The notes: generated from the sequence alone by a model not told the origin. Counted from the stretch's first letter, positions 33,111 to 44,248 are shown. The stretch is DNA of 64,000 bases from an uncultured Oscillospiraceae bacterium (GCA_902492045.1 CABUKB010000008.1:11540-75539), one strand, 5' to 3'. Program-made: numbers and translations.

Positions 33111-34604
33111 ATGAAGTATAACAGCACACGGGACAGCCGGGTTTCCGTATCGTCCGCTCAGGCCATTGTCCAGGGGATTTCCAGGGACGGAGGGCTTTTT
33201 GTACCGGAGTCCCTTCCGGCCGTATCGAAGGATGATATTGCCGCCATGAGTAAGATGCCGTATGATGGACGGGCCGCGTCCATCCTCGGCCGTTTTCTCA
33301 CCGATTTTACGCAAGAGGAGACGGCGGCGTGCGCGCGGGCGGCTTATGCATCCGGCGCTTTCCGTTCCCCGGCTGTCGCGCCTGTTCACACCTTGGAGGA
33401 AGGCGTCCATATACTCGAACTTTGGCATGGGCCGACCTGTGCGTTCAAGGACATGGCGCTTCAAATTCTGCCCCACTTGATGCGGGTCTCGTCCGACAAG
33501 ACGGGCGGGGGAGAGATCGTCATTCTGGTGGCCACCTCCGGCGATACCGGCAAGGCGGCCCTGGAGGGCTTCCGCGATGCGCCGCACACCCGTATTCTGG
33601 TGTTTTATCCAGAGGACGGCGTCAGCCCAATGCAGAAACTGCAGATGACCACGCAAGAGGGACAAAACGTGGGAGTCTGTGCGATACGGGGTAATTTTGA
33701 CGACGCGCAGTCGGGGGTGAAGGCGATCTTCACCGATGCGTCGGTCCAAGAGGCGCTGAGAAATCACGGCATGCAGTTTTCTTCCGCCAACTCCATCAAC
33801 TGGGGCCGCCTGGTTCCCCAGATTGTGTATTATTTTTCCGCCTACTGTGACCTGCTGGCAGATGGTAAGCTTCGAATGGGGGACCGGTTCAACATTGTGG
33901 TGCCCACGGGCAATTTCGGCAATATTCTGGCGGCATATTATGCCAAGGAAATGGGGCTGCCCGTCGCCAAGCTGATCTGCGCCTCCAACCGCAACCGCGT
34001 ACTGACCGACTTTATGGCGACCGGTACGTACGACCGCAATCGCCCCTTTTATGCTACTTCATCGCCTTCAATGGACATTCTGATCTCCAGCAATCTGGAA
34101 CGGCTGCTCTACCATCTTTCCGGACGGGACGACACGGTTATCCAAAACTTGATGAATCAACTCGCAGCCAAAGGCGCCTATACGGTTCCGTCCGGCGTGA
34201 GGGAAAAACTGTCCGCGCTGTTCGACGCCGGCTGGTGCGACGATGCCGGTACAGCGGCGGCAATCGCGCAGACGTATAAAACCTATGGGTATCTCTGCGA
34301 TACCCATACCGCTGTCGGGGTGAATGTGTATAACGCTTACCGCCGCCGGACCGGGGATACCACGCCGACGGTGATTGCGTCCACCGCCAATCCATACAAA
34401 TTTTCTGCAAGCGTACTCGCTGCACTGGGGCAAGAGGCGGCGGAGATGGATGAGTTTGACAAAGTCGAGGCACTGCACAAGCTGACCGGCTCTCCCGTGC
34501 CGCCTCCTCTCGCGGGGCTGCGCGACAAGGCGGTCCGCTTCACCGCCGTGTGCAGCCGGGAAGAGATGCCCGCCGTCGTATTCGGTATGCTGGGTATCCG
34601 ATAA
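33111..34604 (+). CDS. thrC: Threonine synthase
   Basis: 497 residues from ATG 33111, nine bases after GGGAGG. The PLP lysine lies in GPTCAFKDMALQ, with the phosphate-binding loop VPTGNFGNILAAYYAK and the substrate segment SGDTGKAAL. N-terminal TRDSRVSVSSAQAIVQGISRDGG fits the long form of the enzyme. It converts O-phosphohomoserine to threonine. No other threonine-pathway gene is in the window. Confidence 0.95.
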   Translation: MKYNSTRDSRVSVSSAQAIVQGISRDGGLFVPESLPAVSKDDIAAMSKMPYDGRAASILGRFLTDFTQEETAACARAAYASGAFRSPAVAPVHTLEEGVHILELWHGPTCAFKDMALQILPHLMRVSSDKTGGGEIVILVATSGDTGKAALEGFRDAPHTRILVFYPEDGVSPMQKLQMTTQEGQNVGVCAIRGNFDDAQSGVKAIFTDASVQEALRNHGMQFSSANSINWGRLVPQIVYYFSAYCDLLADGKLRMGDRFNIVVPTGNFGNILAAYYAKEMGLPVAKLICASNRNRVLTDFMATGTYDRNRPFYATSSPSMDILISSNLERLLYHLSGRDDTVIQNLMNQLAAKGAYTVPSGVREKLSALFDAGWCDDAGTAAAIAQTYKTYGYLCDTHTAVGVNVYNAYRRRTGDTTPTVIASTANPYKFSASVLAALGQEAAEMDEFDKVEALHKLTGSPVPPPLAGLRDKAVRFTAVCSREEMPAVVFGMLGIR

Positions 34605-34624
34605 TAGAGAAATGGAGTATCCCC

Positions 34625-35311
34625 ATGTCGCTGTTTGCTATTGCAGATCCGCATCTGTCTTTCAGCACCTCGAAACCGATGGATGTTTTTCCGGGATGGA
34701 CGGATTATACCGTCCGTCTGGAGAAAAACTGGCGGGCCCTGGTCGGGCCGGAGGATACGGTCGTGATAGCAGGCGACATTTCCTGGGGAATGGATCTGCG
34801 GGAAGCGGCGGCGGATTTCGCTTTTATTGACCGTCTGCCCGGACAGAAAATCCTTCTCAAGGGGAATCACGATTATTGGTGGACCACCCGAAGGAAGATG
34901 GATGATTTTCTGCGCGAGCAGGGCCTGTCCACCCTTCATATCCTCCATAACGACGCCTATGCAGTGGGAAACATGGCGGTTTGCGGTTCGCGCGGATGGT
35001 TTTTTGATGCTGAGGATACCGCCGATAAAAAGGTGCTGCTGAGGGAGGCCGGGCGGCTGCGGACATCAATTCAGGCGGCGAAAAAGCTGCGGCTGGAACC
35101 GGTGGCTTTTCTTCATTACCCGCCGGTCAACGGGGGACGGGTCTGCGAAGAGATTTTCTCCGTGCTGCGGGAGGAAGGGATCCGCCGGTGTTATTACGGC
35201 CATCTGCACGGCCCCGGAATCCGTTATGCCTTTCAAGGGGAATGGGACGGCATCCGGTTGAAACTGATTTCATGTGATGCGTTGGCCTTTTGCCCGCTTC
35301 TCATCCCATAA
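34625..35311 (+). CDS. Metallophosphoesterase (calcineurin-like)
   Basis: 228 residues. Metal-binding motifs in order: IADPHLS, GDISWG, GNHDYWW, HYPPV and YYGHLHGPG. It starts at ATG 34625 after TGGAG. The family in Firmicutes is of unknown substrate. It lies 20 bp after thrC and before the trigger-factor promoter. Confidence 0.9.
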   Translation: MSLFAIADPHLSFSTSKPMDVFPGWTDYTVRLEKNWRALVGPEDTVVIAGDISWGMDLREAAADFAFIDRLPGQKILLKGNHDYWWTTRRKMDDFLREQGLSTLHILHNDAYAVGNMAVCGSRGWFFDAEDTADKKVLLREAGRLRTSIQAAKKLRLEPVAFLHYPPVNGGRVCEEIFSVLREEGIRRCYYGHLHGPGIRYAFQGEWDGIRLKLISCDALAFCPLLIP

Positions 35312-35361
35312 AATTTTCGATTTATTCATGAAATGGTCTGGCGTTTGCTGCCAGTTTATGC

Positions 35362-35367
35362 TATACT
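35362..35367 (+). promoter_or_regulatory. Predicted -10 element for tig
   Basis: TATACT about 40 bp before the start codon, with only a weak -35 (CTGGCG, 18 bp upstream). Confidence 0.35.
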
Positions 35368-35407
35368 GTTATCCATTGCCGCAAGAGTGAGTAGGAGGAT
35401 GTCAAAC

Positions 35408-36751
35408 ATGAGTCTGAAAAATGCCAACAAGGTCGATACGAACCGGGTGGAACTGGATATTGAAGTCGATGCCGGCCGCTTTGAAAGCGCGGTTGACAAC
35501 GCGTTTAAGAAGAACGTCCGGAAGATGAATATACCTGGATTCCGCAAAGGAAAGGCACCCCGTCATCTTGTGGAAAAACTGTATGGCTCCGGCGTGTTTT
35601 ACGAGGATGCGGTCAACGAGGTCTATCCCGCCGCCCTGGATGAGGCCATCCAGGAATCGGGCTATGAATATGTGGAGGACAAAATCGACTTTGACGTGGT
35701 ATCCGTCGGGCCGGAGGGCCTGCATTTCAAAGCGGTCGTTACCGTCAAGCCGGAAGTGGAACTGGACGCCTATAAAGGGCTTAAGGCCGAGAAAAAGGCG
35801 GTGGAGGTCTCCGACGCTGATGTGGAGGAGGAACTGAAGAAGCTGCAGGACCGGCAGTCCCGCTTGGTGGCGGTGGAGGACCGCGCGGCTGAGATGGGCG
35901 ACACCGTGACCTTTGATTTCGACGGACGGGTGGATGGCGAGCCCTTTGAGGGAGGGAAAGCGGAGAATTACACGCTGACCCTCGGATCCGGCCAATTCAT
36001 TCCGGGATTTGAAGAACAGCTCGTCGGGAAAAAGGCCGACGAGGAGTGCGATGTTGAGGTGACGTTCCCCGAGGATTATCATGCAGCGGAACTGGCCGGA
36101 AAACCGGCGGTGTTCCATTGCAACATGCATGAAATCAAGGTCAAGGAACTGCCGGAACTCAATGACGATTTTGCCAAAGACTGCAGCGAATTCGACACCC
36201 TTGACGAGCTGAAGGCCGATCTGCGCAAAAACTTGGAGCACCGCCGCGAGCACGAGGCCGAAGATGCTTTTGAAAGCGAACTGCTCGAGCAGTTGGTCGC
36301 GGGTTTCAAGGCGGAAGTTCCCGAGGCCATGTACGAGCATCGGGTGGACGAAAGCGTGCGGGATTTCGATTACCGCCTCCAGTCGCAGGGGCTTACTCTC
36401 GATATGTATCTCCAATACACCGGTATGGACCGCGACGCGTTTAGGAAAAGTTTCCGCGAGCAGGCGGAGAAACAGGTGAAGATTCGGCTGGCGCTCGAAA
36501 AGATTGCCCAGCTCGAAAACATCGTGCCGGCGCCGGAAGAAATCGAGGCCGAGTTTGCCAAGATGGCGGAGCAGTATCAAATGGATGTTGAAAAGGTAAA
36601 ATCCCTGATCAGTGAAAAGAGTTTGTCGATGGATCTGGCTGTAGGCAAGGCCATGGATCTCGTCAAAGAAACCGCAACGGCCGGAGAATCCAAGCCCAAA
36701 AAGTCGGCGAAAACCGCCAAAAACAAAAAGGCCGAGAAAGAGGAAGGCTGA
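35408..36751 (+). CDS. tig: Trigger factor
   Basis: 447 residues. N-terminal ribosome-binding domain with the signature GFRKGKAPRHLVEKLYG; central FKBP-type peptidyl-prolyl isomerase domain with MGDTVTFDFDGRVDG and LGSGQFIPGFEEQLVG; long helical C-terminal domain; and a Lys-rich tail (SKPKKSAKTAKNKK). Acts as the ribosome-associated chaperone for nascent proteins. ATG 35408 is nine bases after AGGAGG; ATG 35399 abuts it. First gene of the tig-clpP-clpX-lon-engB cluster. Confidence 0.96.
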   Translation: MSLKNANKVDTNRVELDIEVDAGRFESAVDNAFKKNVRKMNIPGFRKGKAPRHLVEKLYGSGVFYEDAVNEVYPAALDEAIQESGYEYVEDKIDFDVVSVGPEGLHFKAVVTVKPEVELDAYKGLKAEKKAVEVSDADVEEELKKLQDRQSRLVAVEDRAAEMGDTVTFDFDGRVDGEPFEGGKAENYTLTLGSGQFIPGFEEQLVGKKADEECDVEVTFPEDYHAAELAGKPAVFHCNMHEIKVKELPELNDDFAKDCSEFDTLDELKADLRKNLEHRREHEAEDAFESELLEQLVAGFKAEVPEAMYEHRVDESVRDFDYRLQSQGLTLDMYLQYTGMDRDAFRKSFREQAEKQVKIRLALEKIAQLENIVPAPEEIEAEFAKMAEQYQMDVEKVKSLISEKSLSMDLAVGKAMDLVKETATAGESKPKKSAKTAKNKKAEKEEG

Positions 36752-36839
36752 GAAACTTTTTTCGGTATCCCGGATTAAATTCCCGCCGAGTGGTCATACT
36801 TTTTCTTGACCGCCGAGAACACAGAAAGGTCGATGCAGG

Positions 36840-37424
36840 ATGAGCAGTTTAGTTCCTTATGTAATTGAACAAACCAGTCGCGGCGAACGCAGCTACGATA
36901 TTTTTTCCCGTCTGCTCAATGACCGCATTATCATGCTGTCCGATGAAGTCAACGATGTGACCGCTTCTCTGGTTGTCGCGCAGTTGATCTATTTGGAAGG
37001 GCAGGATCCGGATAAGGATATTCATCTGTATATCAACAGCCCCGGCGGATCCATATCCGCCGGCATGGCGATCTACGACACCATGAATTTCATTAAATGC
37101 GATGTTTCGACCATCTGCATCGGAATGGCGGCGAGTATGGGTTCCTTCTTGTTTGCCGCCGGGGCTAAAGGCAAACGCCTGGTTCTTCCAAACAGCGAGA
37201 TTATGATCCATCAGCCCCTTGGCGGGACAAAGGGTCAGGCGAGCGATATCAAGATCCAGGCCGATCACATCCTGTTTATCCGCAATCGTATGAACCGGTT
37301 GCTGGCCGAAATGACCGGGCAGCCGATTGAGGTCATCGAACGGGATACCGACCGGGATAATTGGATGACCGCGGAGGAAGCGGTCAAGTACGGACTGGCG
37401 GATAAGGTCGTGGAAAAACGCTGA
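36840..37424 (+). CDS. clpP: ATP-dependent Clp protease proteolytic subunit
   Basis: 194 residues. Catalytic triad by position: Ser 99 in GMAASMGSF, His 124 in MIHQPLGG and Asp 173 in DTDRDNWM. The [23 protein letters not shown] axial-loop region is standard, split here by residue 3 onward. Forms the tetradecameric protease chamber fed by ClpX encoded next. Start ATG follows GCAGG and AGAAAGG. Confidence 0.96.
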   Translation: MSSLVPYVIEQTSRGERSYDIFSRLLNDRIIMLSDEVNDVTASLVVAQLIYLEGQDPDKDIHLYINSPGGSISAGMAIYDTMNFIKCDVSTICIGMAASMGSFLFAAGAKGKRLVLPNSEIMIHQPLGGTKGQASDIKIQADHILFIRNRMNRLLAEMTGQPIEVIERDTDRDNWMTAEEAVKYGLADKVVEKR

Positions 37425-37460
37425 TAATCAAAGGGGAAACTGACGGAAGGGGGCGTCAAG

Positions 37461-38762
37461 ATGCCGAAAAATGAAGAGGGTCGGACCTTTAGCTGTTCCT
37501 TTTGCGGTAAGATGCAGGATGAAGTTCAGCGTCTGATAGCGGGTCCGGGCGTATATATTTGCAACGAATGTGTGGAATTGTGCGAGTCGATCCTGGAAGA
37601 GGGGGGGCATTTTTCACGCCGCCGCTCGGATGATGATATTCCGGCCAAGCTGCCGACCCCTAAGGAAATCAAGCAGGGGCTGGACGAGTATGTGATCGGC
37701 CAGGAAAAGGCCAAGGTGGCCCTGTCTGTCGCCGTGTATAACCACTATAAGAGGATTTATTTCGGCTCTTCCTCCGACGTGGAACTGGGCAAGAGCAATG
37801 TGCTGCTTCTCGGTCCTACCGGCGTGGGAAAAACGGCCCTTGCCCAGACCCTTGCCAAATTGCTCAATGTTCCTTTTGCCATTGCGGACGCCACGACCCT
37901 GACGGAGGCGGGATATGTAGGTGAGGATGTGGAAAACATCCTGCTGCGTTTGATTCAGGCGGCGGACGGCAATATCGAAAAGGCGGAACGCGGCATCATC
38001 TATGTCGATGAAATCGACAAAATCGCTCGCCGCAGCGAAAACCCTTCCATAACGCGCGATGTCAGCGGAGAGGGTGTACAGCAGGCACTGCTGAAAATCT
38101 TGGAAGGCACGGTTTCGAACGTCCCGCCCAACGGCGGACGAAAGCACCCTCAGCAGGAATTTATACAAATTGACACCACCAATATCCTGTTTATTCTGGG
38201 CGGCGCTTTTGACGGTATTGAAAAGATCGTAGAAAAGCGGGTCGCTTCCGGGGCAATGGGTTTTGGAAACGAGGTCAAGTCCAAAAAGGATCTGGAGCAG
38301 GGCAAGCTTTATGAGCAGCTTGTTCCGCAGGATTTGATCAAATATGGCCTGATTCCCGAGTTGGTTGGCCGTATGCCGGTCATTACCACGCTACAGCCTC
38401 TGGATGCCGACGCTCTGGTCAAGATCCTCAGCGAACCGAAAAATGCGATTTTAAAGCAATATACCCAGTTGTTCACTCTGGATGATGTAAAGCTGGAGAT
38501 CACCCCCGATGCTCTGCGCGCTGTGGCGGAAGAAACCCTCAAGCGCAATACGGGTGCGCGTGGGCTGAGATCCGTTATGGAGGATTTGCTGACCAACTTG
38601 ATGTTTGAGGTCCCCTCCGATCATACGATTGAAAAAGTCATCGTGAACCGTGACTGCGTCCTTAAACAGGCGCAGCCCGAGATTGTCAAAAACCCGGAGA
38701 AAAAGCCGAATCGGCTCAAGACACCGGTAAAACGCACTCCACGGCGAAAAGTCACCGCCTGA
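37461..38762 (+). CDS. clpX: ATP-dependent Clp protease ATPase subunit ClpX
   Basis: 433 residues. Zinc-binding domain with Cys 12, 15, 34 and 37 (CSFC and CNEC); Walker A GPTGVGKT (118-125); Walker [12 protein letters not shown]; ClpP-docking IGF-type loop replaced by MGFGNEV region; sensor-2 region GARGLRS. Unfolds substrates and feeds them to ClpP. It begins 36 bp after clpP. Confidence 0.96.
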   Translation: MPKNEEGRTFSCSFCGKMQDEVQRLIAGPGVYICNECVELCESILEEGGHFSRRRSDDDIPAKLPTPKEIKQGLDEYVIGQEKAKVALSVAVYNHYKRIYFGSSSDVELGKSNVLLLGPTGVGKTALAQTLAKLLNVPFAIADATTLTEAGYVGEDVENILLRLIQAADGNIEKAERGIIYVDEIDKIARRSENPSITRDVSGEGVQQALLKILEGTVSNVPPNGGRKHPQQEFIQIDTTNILFILGGAFDGIEKIVEKRVASGAMGFGNEVKSKKDLEQGKLYEQLVPQDLIKYGLIPELVGRMPVITTLQPLDADALVKILSEPKNAILKQYTQLFTLDDVKLEITPDALRAVAEETLKRNTGARGLRSVMEDLLTNLMFEVPSDHTIEKVIVNRDCVLKQAQPEIVKNPEKKPNRLKTPVKRTPRRKVTA

Positions 38763-38880
38763 GCGGCGGCCGGGCCATGAAACAGAAGGTCAGCTGCCGG
38801 ACGCATCGCGCTCGGTGTCTGGCTCTTTTGCTTTTCATGCTCCAAAATCGGCTGTGGTCTTAAATAGAGAAGGTGGGACT

Positions 38881-41304
38881 ATGGGAATTCAAAAACGGGT
38901 AGCCCGTGTGGCTGAACTGCCTCTGCTCGCCCTGCGCGGGCTGGTGGTTTTTCCGGGCATGCTGCTGCATTTTGATGTAGGACGAAAAAAATCCATTCTG
39001 GCCCTTAATGAAGCGATGTCGGAGGAGCAGACGATTTTCCTGGTCACGCAGACCGACATCGCTGTCGATGATCCGGGTCCGGAGCATCTGTATCAGATCG
39101 GCGTGGTAGCCAAGGTACGGCAGGTGCTGAAGATGCCCGGCGACACGCTGAGAGTGATGGTGGAAGGCGTCTATCGGGCCAGGATTCGGGATTTTTTGCG
39201 AGAGGATCCCTTTTACCTGGTTCGGGTACATGAGAGTTTGGATCGTCCGGTTCCCGATCCTGTACAGGAGCAGGCGCTGCTGCGGGAATGCCGTACATAT
39301 TTTGAACAGTATGCGGAATTTGCCGGCAAGATCCCTTCCGATGTCGCCAACGGTATCGCCGCAGCCAGTGACTTGGGATATCTCGCGGACTTCATTGCGA
39401 CCAATACCCCCATGCCGGCAGAGGAAAAGCAGCGGATACTCGGTTGTATTTCGGTGGAAAAAAGGGTGAAACTGTTGCTTGCCCTGCTTGCGCGGGAGAC
39501 CGACATCCTCGCGCTCGAGCAGGATATCCAGGAACAGGTGCATGAGTCTATCGACCGCAATCAGCGGGAGTATTACCTGCGGGAACAGATGCGCGTCATC
39601 GCGACCGAACTCGGTGAGGGGGATAATCCCCTTGAAGAGTCGGATGAACTGCGTGAGAAGATCAAGGCTTTGTCCCTTAGCGCGGACGTGGAAGATAAGC
39701 TGCTTAAGGAATGCGATAAGCTCGCGAAGATGCCGGCCGGTTCCCACGAAGCGACGGTGGTGCGAAATTATCTGGACACCTGTCTTGCCCTGCCGTGGAA
39801 AACAAAGTCCAAGGACCATCTGGACCTGACGGCGGCAGAAAAGGTACTCAACCGGGACCATTACGGCCTCCAAAAGGTGAAAGAAAGGATTTTAGAGATC
39901 CTGGCGGTCCGCCGTTTGACGGGCGGGGCGAAAGGCCAGGTGGTTTGCCTGGTGGGCCCTCCTGGAGTAGGGAAAACCTCGATTGCCAAATCCATCGCCG
40001 AGGCGATGGGGCGGAGATATGTCCGAGTATCGCTTGGAGGCGTTCGGGACGAGGCCGATATCCGGGGACATCGCAAAACCTACATCGGCGCGATGCCGGG
40101 ACGGATTATGAACGCCGTCAAACAGGCGGGAACCAACAACCCGCTCATTCTGCTGGACGAAATCGACAAAATGGGGCATGATTTTCGGGGCGATCCCTCC
40201 TCGGCCATGCTCGAGGTGCTGGATACAGAACAGAACGCCGCCTTTGTCGACCACTATCTGGAGTTGCCATTCGACCTGTCGGATGTCCTGTTCATCACCA
40301 CGGCGAATGACGCAGGGGCGATCCCCGCCCCATTGTATGACCGGATGGATGTCATTGCGCTGTCGAGTTACACGTCGGAAGAAAAATTCCATATTGCAAA
40401 GGAGCATTTGCTCAAAAAACAGGTGAGACAGAATGGCCTGAACTTACGGCAGGTGCGGATACCGGACGAAACCCTGCGCCTGATCATCGAAGGGTATACC
40501 CGGGAGGCCGGTGTGCGCAGCCTGGAGCGCTGTATCGGCAAGCTTTGCCGCAAAGCGGCCAAGCTTCTGGTTTCGGGAGAGATGAAGAGCGTGACGGTCT
40601 CCCCGGAGAATCTAAAGGATTATCTGGGGCCCCGCCGTTTCAAAGAGGATGTGCTCGAGCACCGGGACGAGGTGGGCGTGGTCAACGGGTTAGCGTGGAC
40701 GGCCGTCGGCGGGGAAACCATGCCGGTGGAGGTAGCGGTTCTGGACGGAAACGGCAAGATCGAGCTGACCGGATCCCTGGGCGATGTGATGAAGGAATCG
40801 GCACGCACGGCGATCAGTTATGTTCGTTCCAGGGCATCGGAATGGCATATCGAGAGGGATTTCTATAAGACCAAGGATATCCATATTCATGTGCCGGAGG
40901 GGGCGGTGCCGAAAGACGGTCCCTCCGCCGGTGTTACGATGGCCACGGCCATGATTTCCGCTTTGACGAATATTCCGGTTCGCGGGGATGTAGCCATGAC
41001 AGGCGAAATTTCCCTGAGGGGCCGGGTGCTCCCTATCGGCGGGCTCAAGGAAAAAACGATGGCGGCTTACACCCATCATATGAAAACGGTGATCATTCCA
41101 GCAGATAACGAGCCGGATCTGGCCGAAATTGATGAGATTGTACGGGACAAAATCCACTTTGTCCCGGCGGGTCATCTCGACACCGTTCTGAGGACGGCGC
41201 TTCTTTCTTCGCCGGATACCGGGCTCCCAGCCGAAAACGTCCCTCAGCCGCCGGTCATATCCCCGCCGCTTGGGGAAGCTCCGGCAGTATGCAGAACCCA
41301 ATGA
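38881..41304 (+). CDS. lon: ATP-dependent protease Lon
   Basis: 807 residues from ATG 38881. N-terminal LON substrate domain ([14 protein letters not shown]), AAA domain with GPPGVGKTS and LLDEIDKMG, and a C-terminal Ser-Lys protease with Ser 682 in [10 protein letters not shown] and Lys 725 in GLKEKT. Degrades misfolded and regulatory proteins. The tail after residue 780 is Pro-rich. EngB starts 21 bp downstream. Confidence 0.96.
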   Translation: MGIQKRVARVAELPLLALRGLVVFPGMLLHFDVGRKKSILALNEAMSEEQTIFLVTQTDIAVDDPGPEHLYQIGVVAKVRQVLKMPGDTLRVMVEGVYRARIRDFLREDPFYLVRVHESLDRPVPDPVQEQALLRECRTYFEQYAEFAGKIPSDVANGIAAASDLGYLADFIATNTPMPAEEKQRILGCISVEKRVKLLLALLARETDILALEQDIQEQVHESIDRNQREYYLREQMRVIATELGEGDNPLEESDELREKIKALSLSADVEDKLLKECDKLAKMPAGSHEATVVRNYLDTCLALPWKTKSKDHLDLTAAEKVLNRDHYGLQKVKERILEILAVRRLTGGAKGQVVCLVGPPGVGKTSIAKSIAEAMGRRYVRVSLGGVRDEADIRGHRKTYIGAMPGRIMNAVKQAGTNNPLILLDEIDKMGHDFRGDPSSAMLEVLDTEQNAAFVDHYLELPFDLSDVLFITTANDAGAIPAPLYDRMDVIALSSYTSEEKFHIAKEHLLKKQVRQNGLNLRQVRIPDETLRLIIEGYTREAGVRSLERCIGKLCRKAAKLLVSGEMKSVTVSPENLKDYLGPRRFKEDVLEHRDEVGVVNGLAWTAVGGETMPVEVAVLDGNGKIELTGSLGDVMKESARTAISYVRSRASEWHIERDFYKTKDIHIHVPEGAVPKDGPSAGVTMATAMISALTNIPVRGDVAMTGEISLRGRVLPIGGLKEKTMAAYTHHMKTVIIPADNEPDLAEIDEIVRDKIHFVPAGHLDTVLRTALLSSPDTGLPAENVPQPPVISPPLGEAPAVCRTQ

Positions 41305-41325
41305 ACGGAATAGGAGAGAGGCCGG

Positions 41326-41907
41326 ATGAAACTGGAGTCCGCCGTTTTTGAAACATCGGTGGCAGATGGCCGCCAGTTGTTTCCTTCCACCCTGCCGGAA
41401 GTGGTTTTCTCCGGTCGGTCCAATGTGGGAAAATCGTCTCTGATTAACCGCCTGTTGTCCCGAAAATCGCTGGCCCGCACCAGCGCGACACCCGGAAAAA
41501 CCGCCACGATCAACTTTTACCGTCTGGATACACTCCGGCTTGTCGATTTGCCGGGATACGGCTATGCCAAGGTTTCGGACAGCGAAAAGAAGAAATGGAG
41601 CGCGGTGATCCGGCGGTATTTTGAGGATGACCGGGATCTGCGGCTGGTGGTGCAGTTGATTGATATCCGGCATGCCCCTTCCGCCGATGACCGGGCGATG
41701 ATTGATTTTTTTGTGCAGGAGGAAATTCCCTTTTTACTTGCGCTGACCAAAGCGGATAAGCTAAACAAAACCGAACGGGCGGCGCGCCTGGCGGCTTTTG
41801 AAAAGGAATGGGCGGCATATGACGGTATACAGTGGATTCCCTGCTCCTCTGTGACAGGTGAGGGAGCCGAAGAATTGCGGGAAATCCTCGCGGACGTTAC
41901 CGCCTAA
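41326..41907 (+). CDS. engB: Ribosome biogenesis GTPase EngB (YsxC/YihA)
   Basis: 193 residues. GTPase motifs: GRSNVGKSSLINRL (G1), DLPGYGYAKVS (G3) and LTKADK (G4). Essential for 50S assembly in model Firmicutes. Adjacent to lon as in Bacillus subtilis. Start ATG follows AGGAGAGAGGCCGG. Confidence 0.95.
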   Translation: MKLESAVFETSVADGRQLFPSTLPEVVFSGRSNVGKSSLINRLLSRKSLARTSATPGKTATINFYRLDTLRLVDLPGYGYAKVSDSEKKKWSAVIRRYFEDDRDLRLVVQLIDIRHAPSADDRAMIDFFVQEEIPFLLALTKADKLNKTERAARLAAFEKEWAAYDGIQWIPCSSVTGEGAEELREILADVTA

Positions 41908-41965
41908 CGGCTGTCAAAAGACGGATATATCGAAATCCGGTCGTTTTACGGAAAGGATGAGGCCC

Positions 41966-43261
41966 ATGTTTGTCTCGGACTGTCTGGATATCAATGCCCG
42001 TGGTCATCTGACCATAGGTGGGTGTGATACGGTTTCCCTGGCGGAGACCTTCGGCACGCCGCTGTATGTCATGGATGAACAGGCGATTCGCCAGGCTCTG
42101 CGGGAATTCAAAAACGCAATGGACGGTTATGCCGCCGGCGGGCGTGTCGCGTATGCGAGTAAAGCCTGCTGCTTTAAAGAGCTGTATCGGATCGTGAACG
42201 AAGAGGGATGCGGAGCCGATGTGGTGTCGGGCGGGGAACTTTTTACAGCCATACAGGCGGGGTTCCCGGCGGAGCGGCTGTATTTTCACGGGAATAACAA
42301 ATCCGACGCCGAACTTCGCATGGCCTTGGAAGCCGGGGTGGGCCGCATTGTGGTGGATAACTCCACCGAACTCCACCGCCTATCAGCCATCGCCGGAGGG
42401 ATGGGCAAAACCGCATCGGTGTATCTGCGGATTACGCCGGGGGTGGAAGCCCATACCCATAGTTTCATTCGTACGGGACAGATCGACTCCAAGTTCGGTT
42501 TCACATTGGAAAGCGGGGAAGCGTTGCAGGGGGCAGTGGATGCGCTCGGTTTGGACGCGATTGCGCTCAGGGGATTTCACTGCCACATCGGGTCCCAGAT
42601 TTTCGATGAAGAGCCTTTTGTTCATGCGGCCGAGGTCATGCTGGATTTCATGGCGTGCGTCCGCGAGAAGACCGGAACCGTGATTGGTGAACTCAATCTT
42701 GGAGGAGGATTTGGGGCTAAGTATACGGAAAACGATCGCCCGAAGGCCCGCGGCGATATGGTGCGAATCCTGGCTGAGGCCGTTTCAAAAAAGGCGGAAG
42801 CCCTGCATTTTCCATCTCCGTATCTGGTCATCGAGCCGGGCCGCTCAGTTGTTGCCGATGCGGGAATCACGCTTTACACCGTCGGCCATGTCAAAGAGAT
42901 CCCGGGCGTGCGCACCTATGTGAGCGTGGACGGCGGTATGCCGGACAACCCCCGGTATATCCTGTATCAATCCCCCTATACCGCCTTGATCGCCAACCGG
43001 GCCGGTGAGGCCGCTGACCGGACGGTGACAATTGCGGGGCGCTGCTGTGAAAGCGGTGACTTGATTCAGGAAAACGCCCCTCTTCAGCACTGTGAGCCCG
43101 GCGATATTCTTGCTGTGCTGGCGACCGGCGCCTATAACCTCTCGATGTCTTCCAATTACAACCGTCTGCCCCGTCCAGCCGTTGTGATGACAAGGGACGG
43201 AGAGGCCCGTGTGGTGGTCCGGGCCGAGACCTATGAGGACCTGGCGGACCGTGATGTCTGA
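41966..43261 (+). CDS. lysA: Diaminopimelate decarboxylase
   Basis: 431 residues from ATG 41966, preceded by GAAAGGA. PLP lysine in VAYASKACCF, glycine loop LNLGGGFGAKY, EPGRSVVADAG, and the active-site CCESGD near the C-terminus. Makes L-lysine from meso-diaminopimelate. No lysine riboswitch is visible upstream. Its end overlaps the MGMT-domain gene by 8 bp. Confidence 0.95.
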   Translation: MFVSDCLDINARGHLTIGGCDTVSLAETFGTPLYVMDEQAIRQALREFKNAMDGYAAGGRVAYASKACCFKELYRIVNEEGCGADVVSGGELFTAIQAGFPAERLYFHGNNKSDAELRMALEAGVGRIVVDNSTELHRLSAIAGGMGKTASVYLRITPGVEAHTHSFIRTGQIDSKFGFTLESGEALQGAVDALGLDAIALRGFHCHIGSQIFDEEPFVHAAEVMLDFMACVREKTGTVIGELNLGGGFGAKYTENDRPKARGDMVRILAEAVSKKAEALHFPSPYLVIEPGRSVVADAGITLYTVGHVKEIPGVRTYVSVDGGMPDNPRYILYQSPYTALIANRAGEAADRTVTIAGRCCESGDLIQENAPLQHCEPGDILAVLATGAYNLSMSSNYNRLPRPAVVMTRDGEARVVVRAETYEDLADRDV

Positions 43262-43580
43262 GGAGATGGCCGTTTTTTATGAGGCGGTTTACCGCCTTGT
43301 GGCGCAGATACCGTCAGGCCATGTGGCGACATACGGCCAGCTCGCCTGGATGCTGCATGCCCCTCGCTGGGCCAGACAGGTTGGGCGTGCGATGCGTTTA
43401 GCGCCCGGCGGCCGGGTTCTGCCCTGTCATCGAGTGGTCAATGGACAAGGACGTTTGGTTCCGGGATGGCAAGAACAGCGCTGGCTTCTTGAACAGGAAG
43501 GGGTGGATTTTCGGGAAAACGGCTGTGTCGATCTGAAGCGTCACCGATGGAAGCCGGATATGGAATTTATAAACGGTTAG
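43254..43580 (+). CDS. MGMT-family DNA-binding domain protein with active-site Cys
   Basis: 108 residues, only the C-terminal domain of O6-alkylguanine-DNA alkyltransferase: IPSGHVATYGQLAWML, RQVGRAMRLAPGG and the active-site LPCHRVVNGQG. Cys is kept, so this is not the Trp-type alkyltransferase-like protein. C-terminal LLEQEGVDF fits. It may repair alkylguanine or flag it for excision. ATG 43254 overlaps the lysA stop, so translation is coupled; no strong ribosome binding site is visible. Confidence 0.85.
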   Translation: MSEEMAVFYEAVYRLVAQIPSGHVATYGQLAWMLHAPRWARQVGRAMRLAPGGRVLPCHRVVNGQGRLVPGWQEQRWLLEQEGVDFRENGCVDLKRHRWKPDMEFING

Positions 43581-43605
43581 CCCTGCATGAAAGGAGTGCG
43601 CGTCT

Positions 43606-44109
43606 ATGAAACGCTTGAGTTTGATCCTCTCTCTTTTACTGATCCCACTGATGCTGTCGGCGTGCCAGAGCGAGCCAGCCGAGCCGGCTTCGAGCGCAGA
43701 GGAAACGCTGCCCGAAATTACCGAGCCTACCTTTGTCAGTCTGGATTTGGAGACGCTGCTGACGGCGGAAGACGTATCGCAAACGCTGGGGAAGACCGTC
43801 GCAGGGCCGGAGATCTATTATGAGGATGCCGCCATGATGCGGTTCACCGCTGAGGACGGGCAGTATATCGACGTTATGGTTGCGGATGCGACCCGCACCG
43901 ATTTTGAAAACATGATTCAGGGCTATACCGATCTCACCGAAGCGCCGAATCTGGGAGAATCCGGTTATTGGAGTGAAGAATCGTCGACGCTGGTGGTGTA
44001 CCAGACGCCCTATATGCTGGGTGCCGTGGTCGGATTCTCCGGTGAAGCGGATGACAAACTGGTGATGGCGCGGGAGATGATGACCCTGGTGATGCAGAAA
44101 CTGCCTTGA
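43606..44109 (+). CDS. Hypothetical lipoprotein
   Basis: 167 residues. Signal peptide MKRLSLILSLLLIPLMLSAC with lipobox LSAC (Cys about 20), then an acidic Ser/Glu/Pro linker and a compact domain of about 110 residues. No known family recognised; the mixture of YYEDAAMMRF and VGFSGEADDKL looks like a small alpha-beta fold. ATG follows AAAGGAG. It may act at the outer membrane face. Not obviously linked to the following importer, which has its own promoter. Confidence 0.8.
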   Translation: MKRLSLILSLLLIPLMLSACQSEPAEPASSAEETLPEITEPTFVSLDLETLLTAEDVSQTLGKTVAGPEIYYEDAAMMRFTAEDGQYIDVMVADATRTDFENMIQGYTDLTEAPNLGESGYWSEESSTLVVYQTPYMLGAVVGFSGEADDKLVMAREMMTLVMQKLP

Positions 44110-44248
44110 CGCGGTTTTTTGGTTGTGGCGCATCGAACTGCCGTGCCGGACGGACTGACAGGGACGGAAATTCGGCCGGAGAGACAGTTGGTAAAAAACA
44201 AAACGCAGACATTTTACGAGACCTCAGTGCGAAATATGTTGTCTTCTC

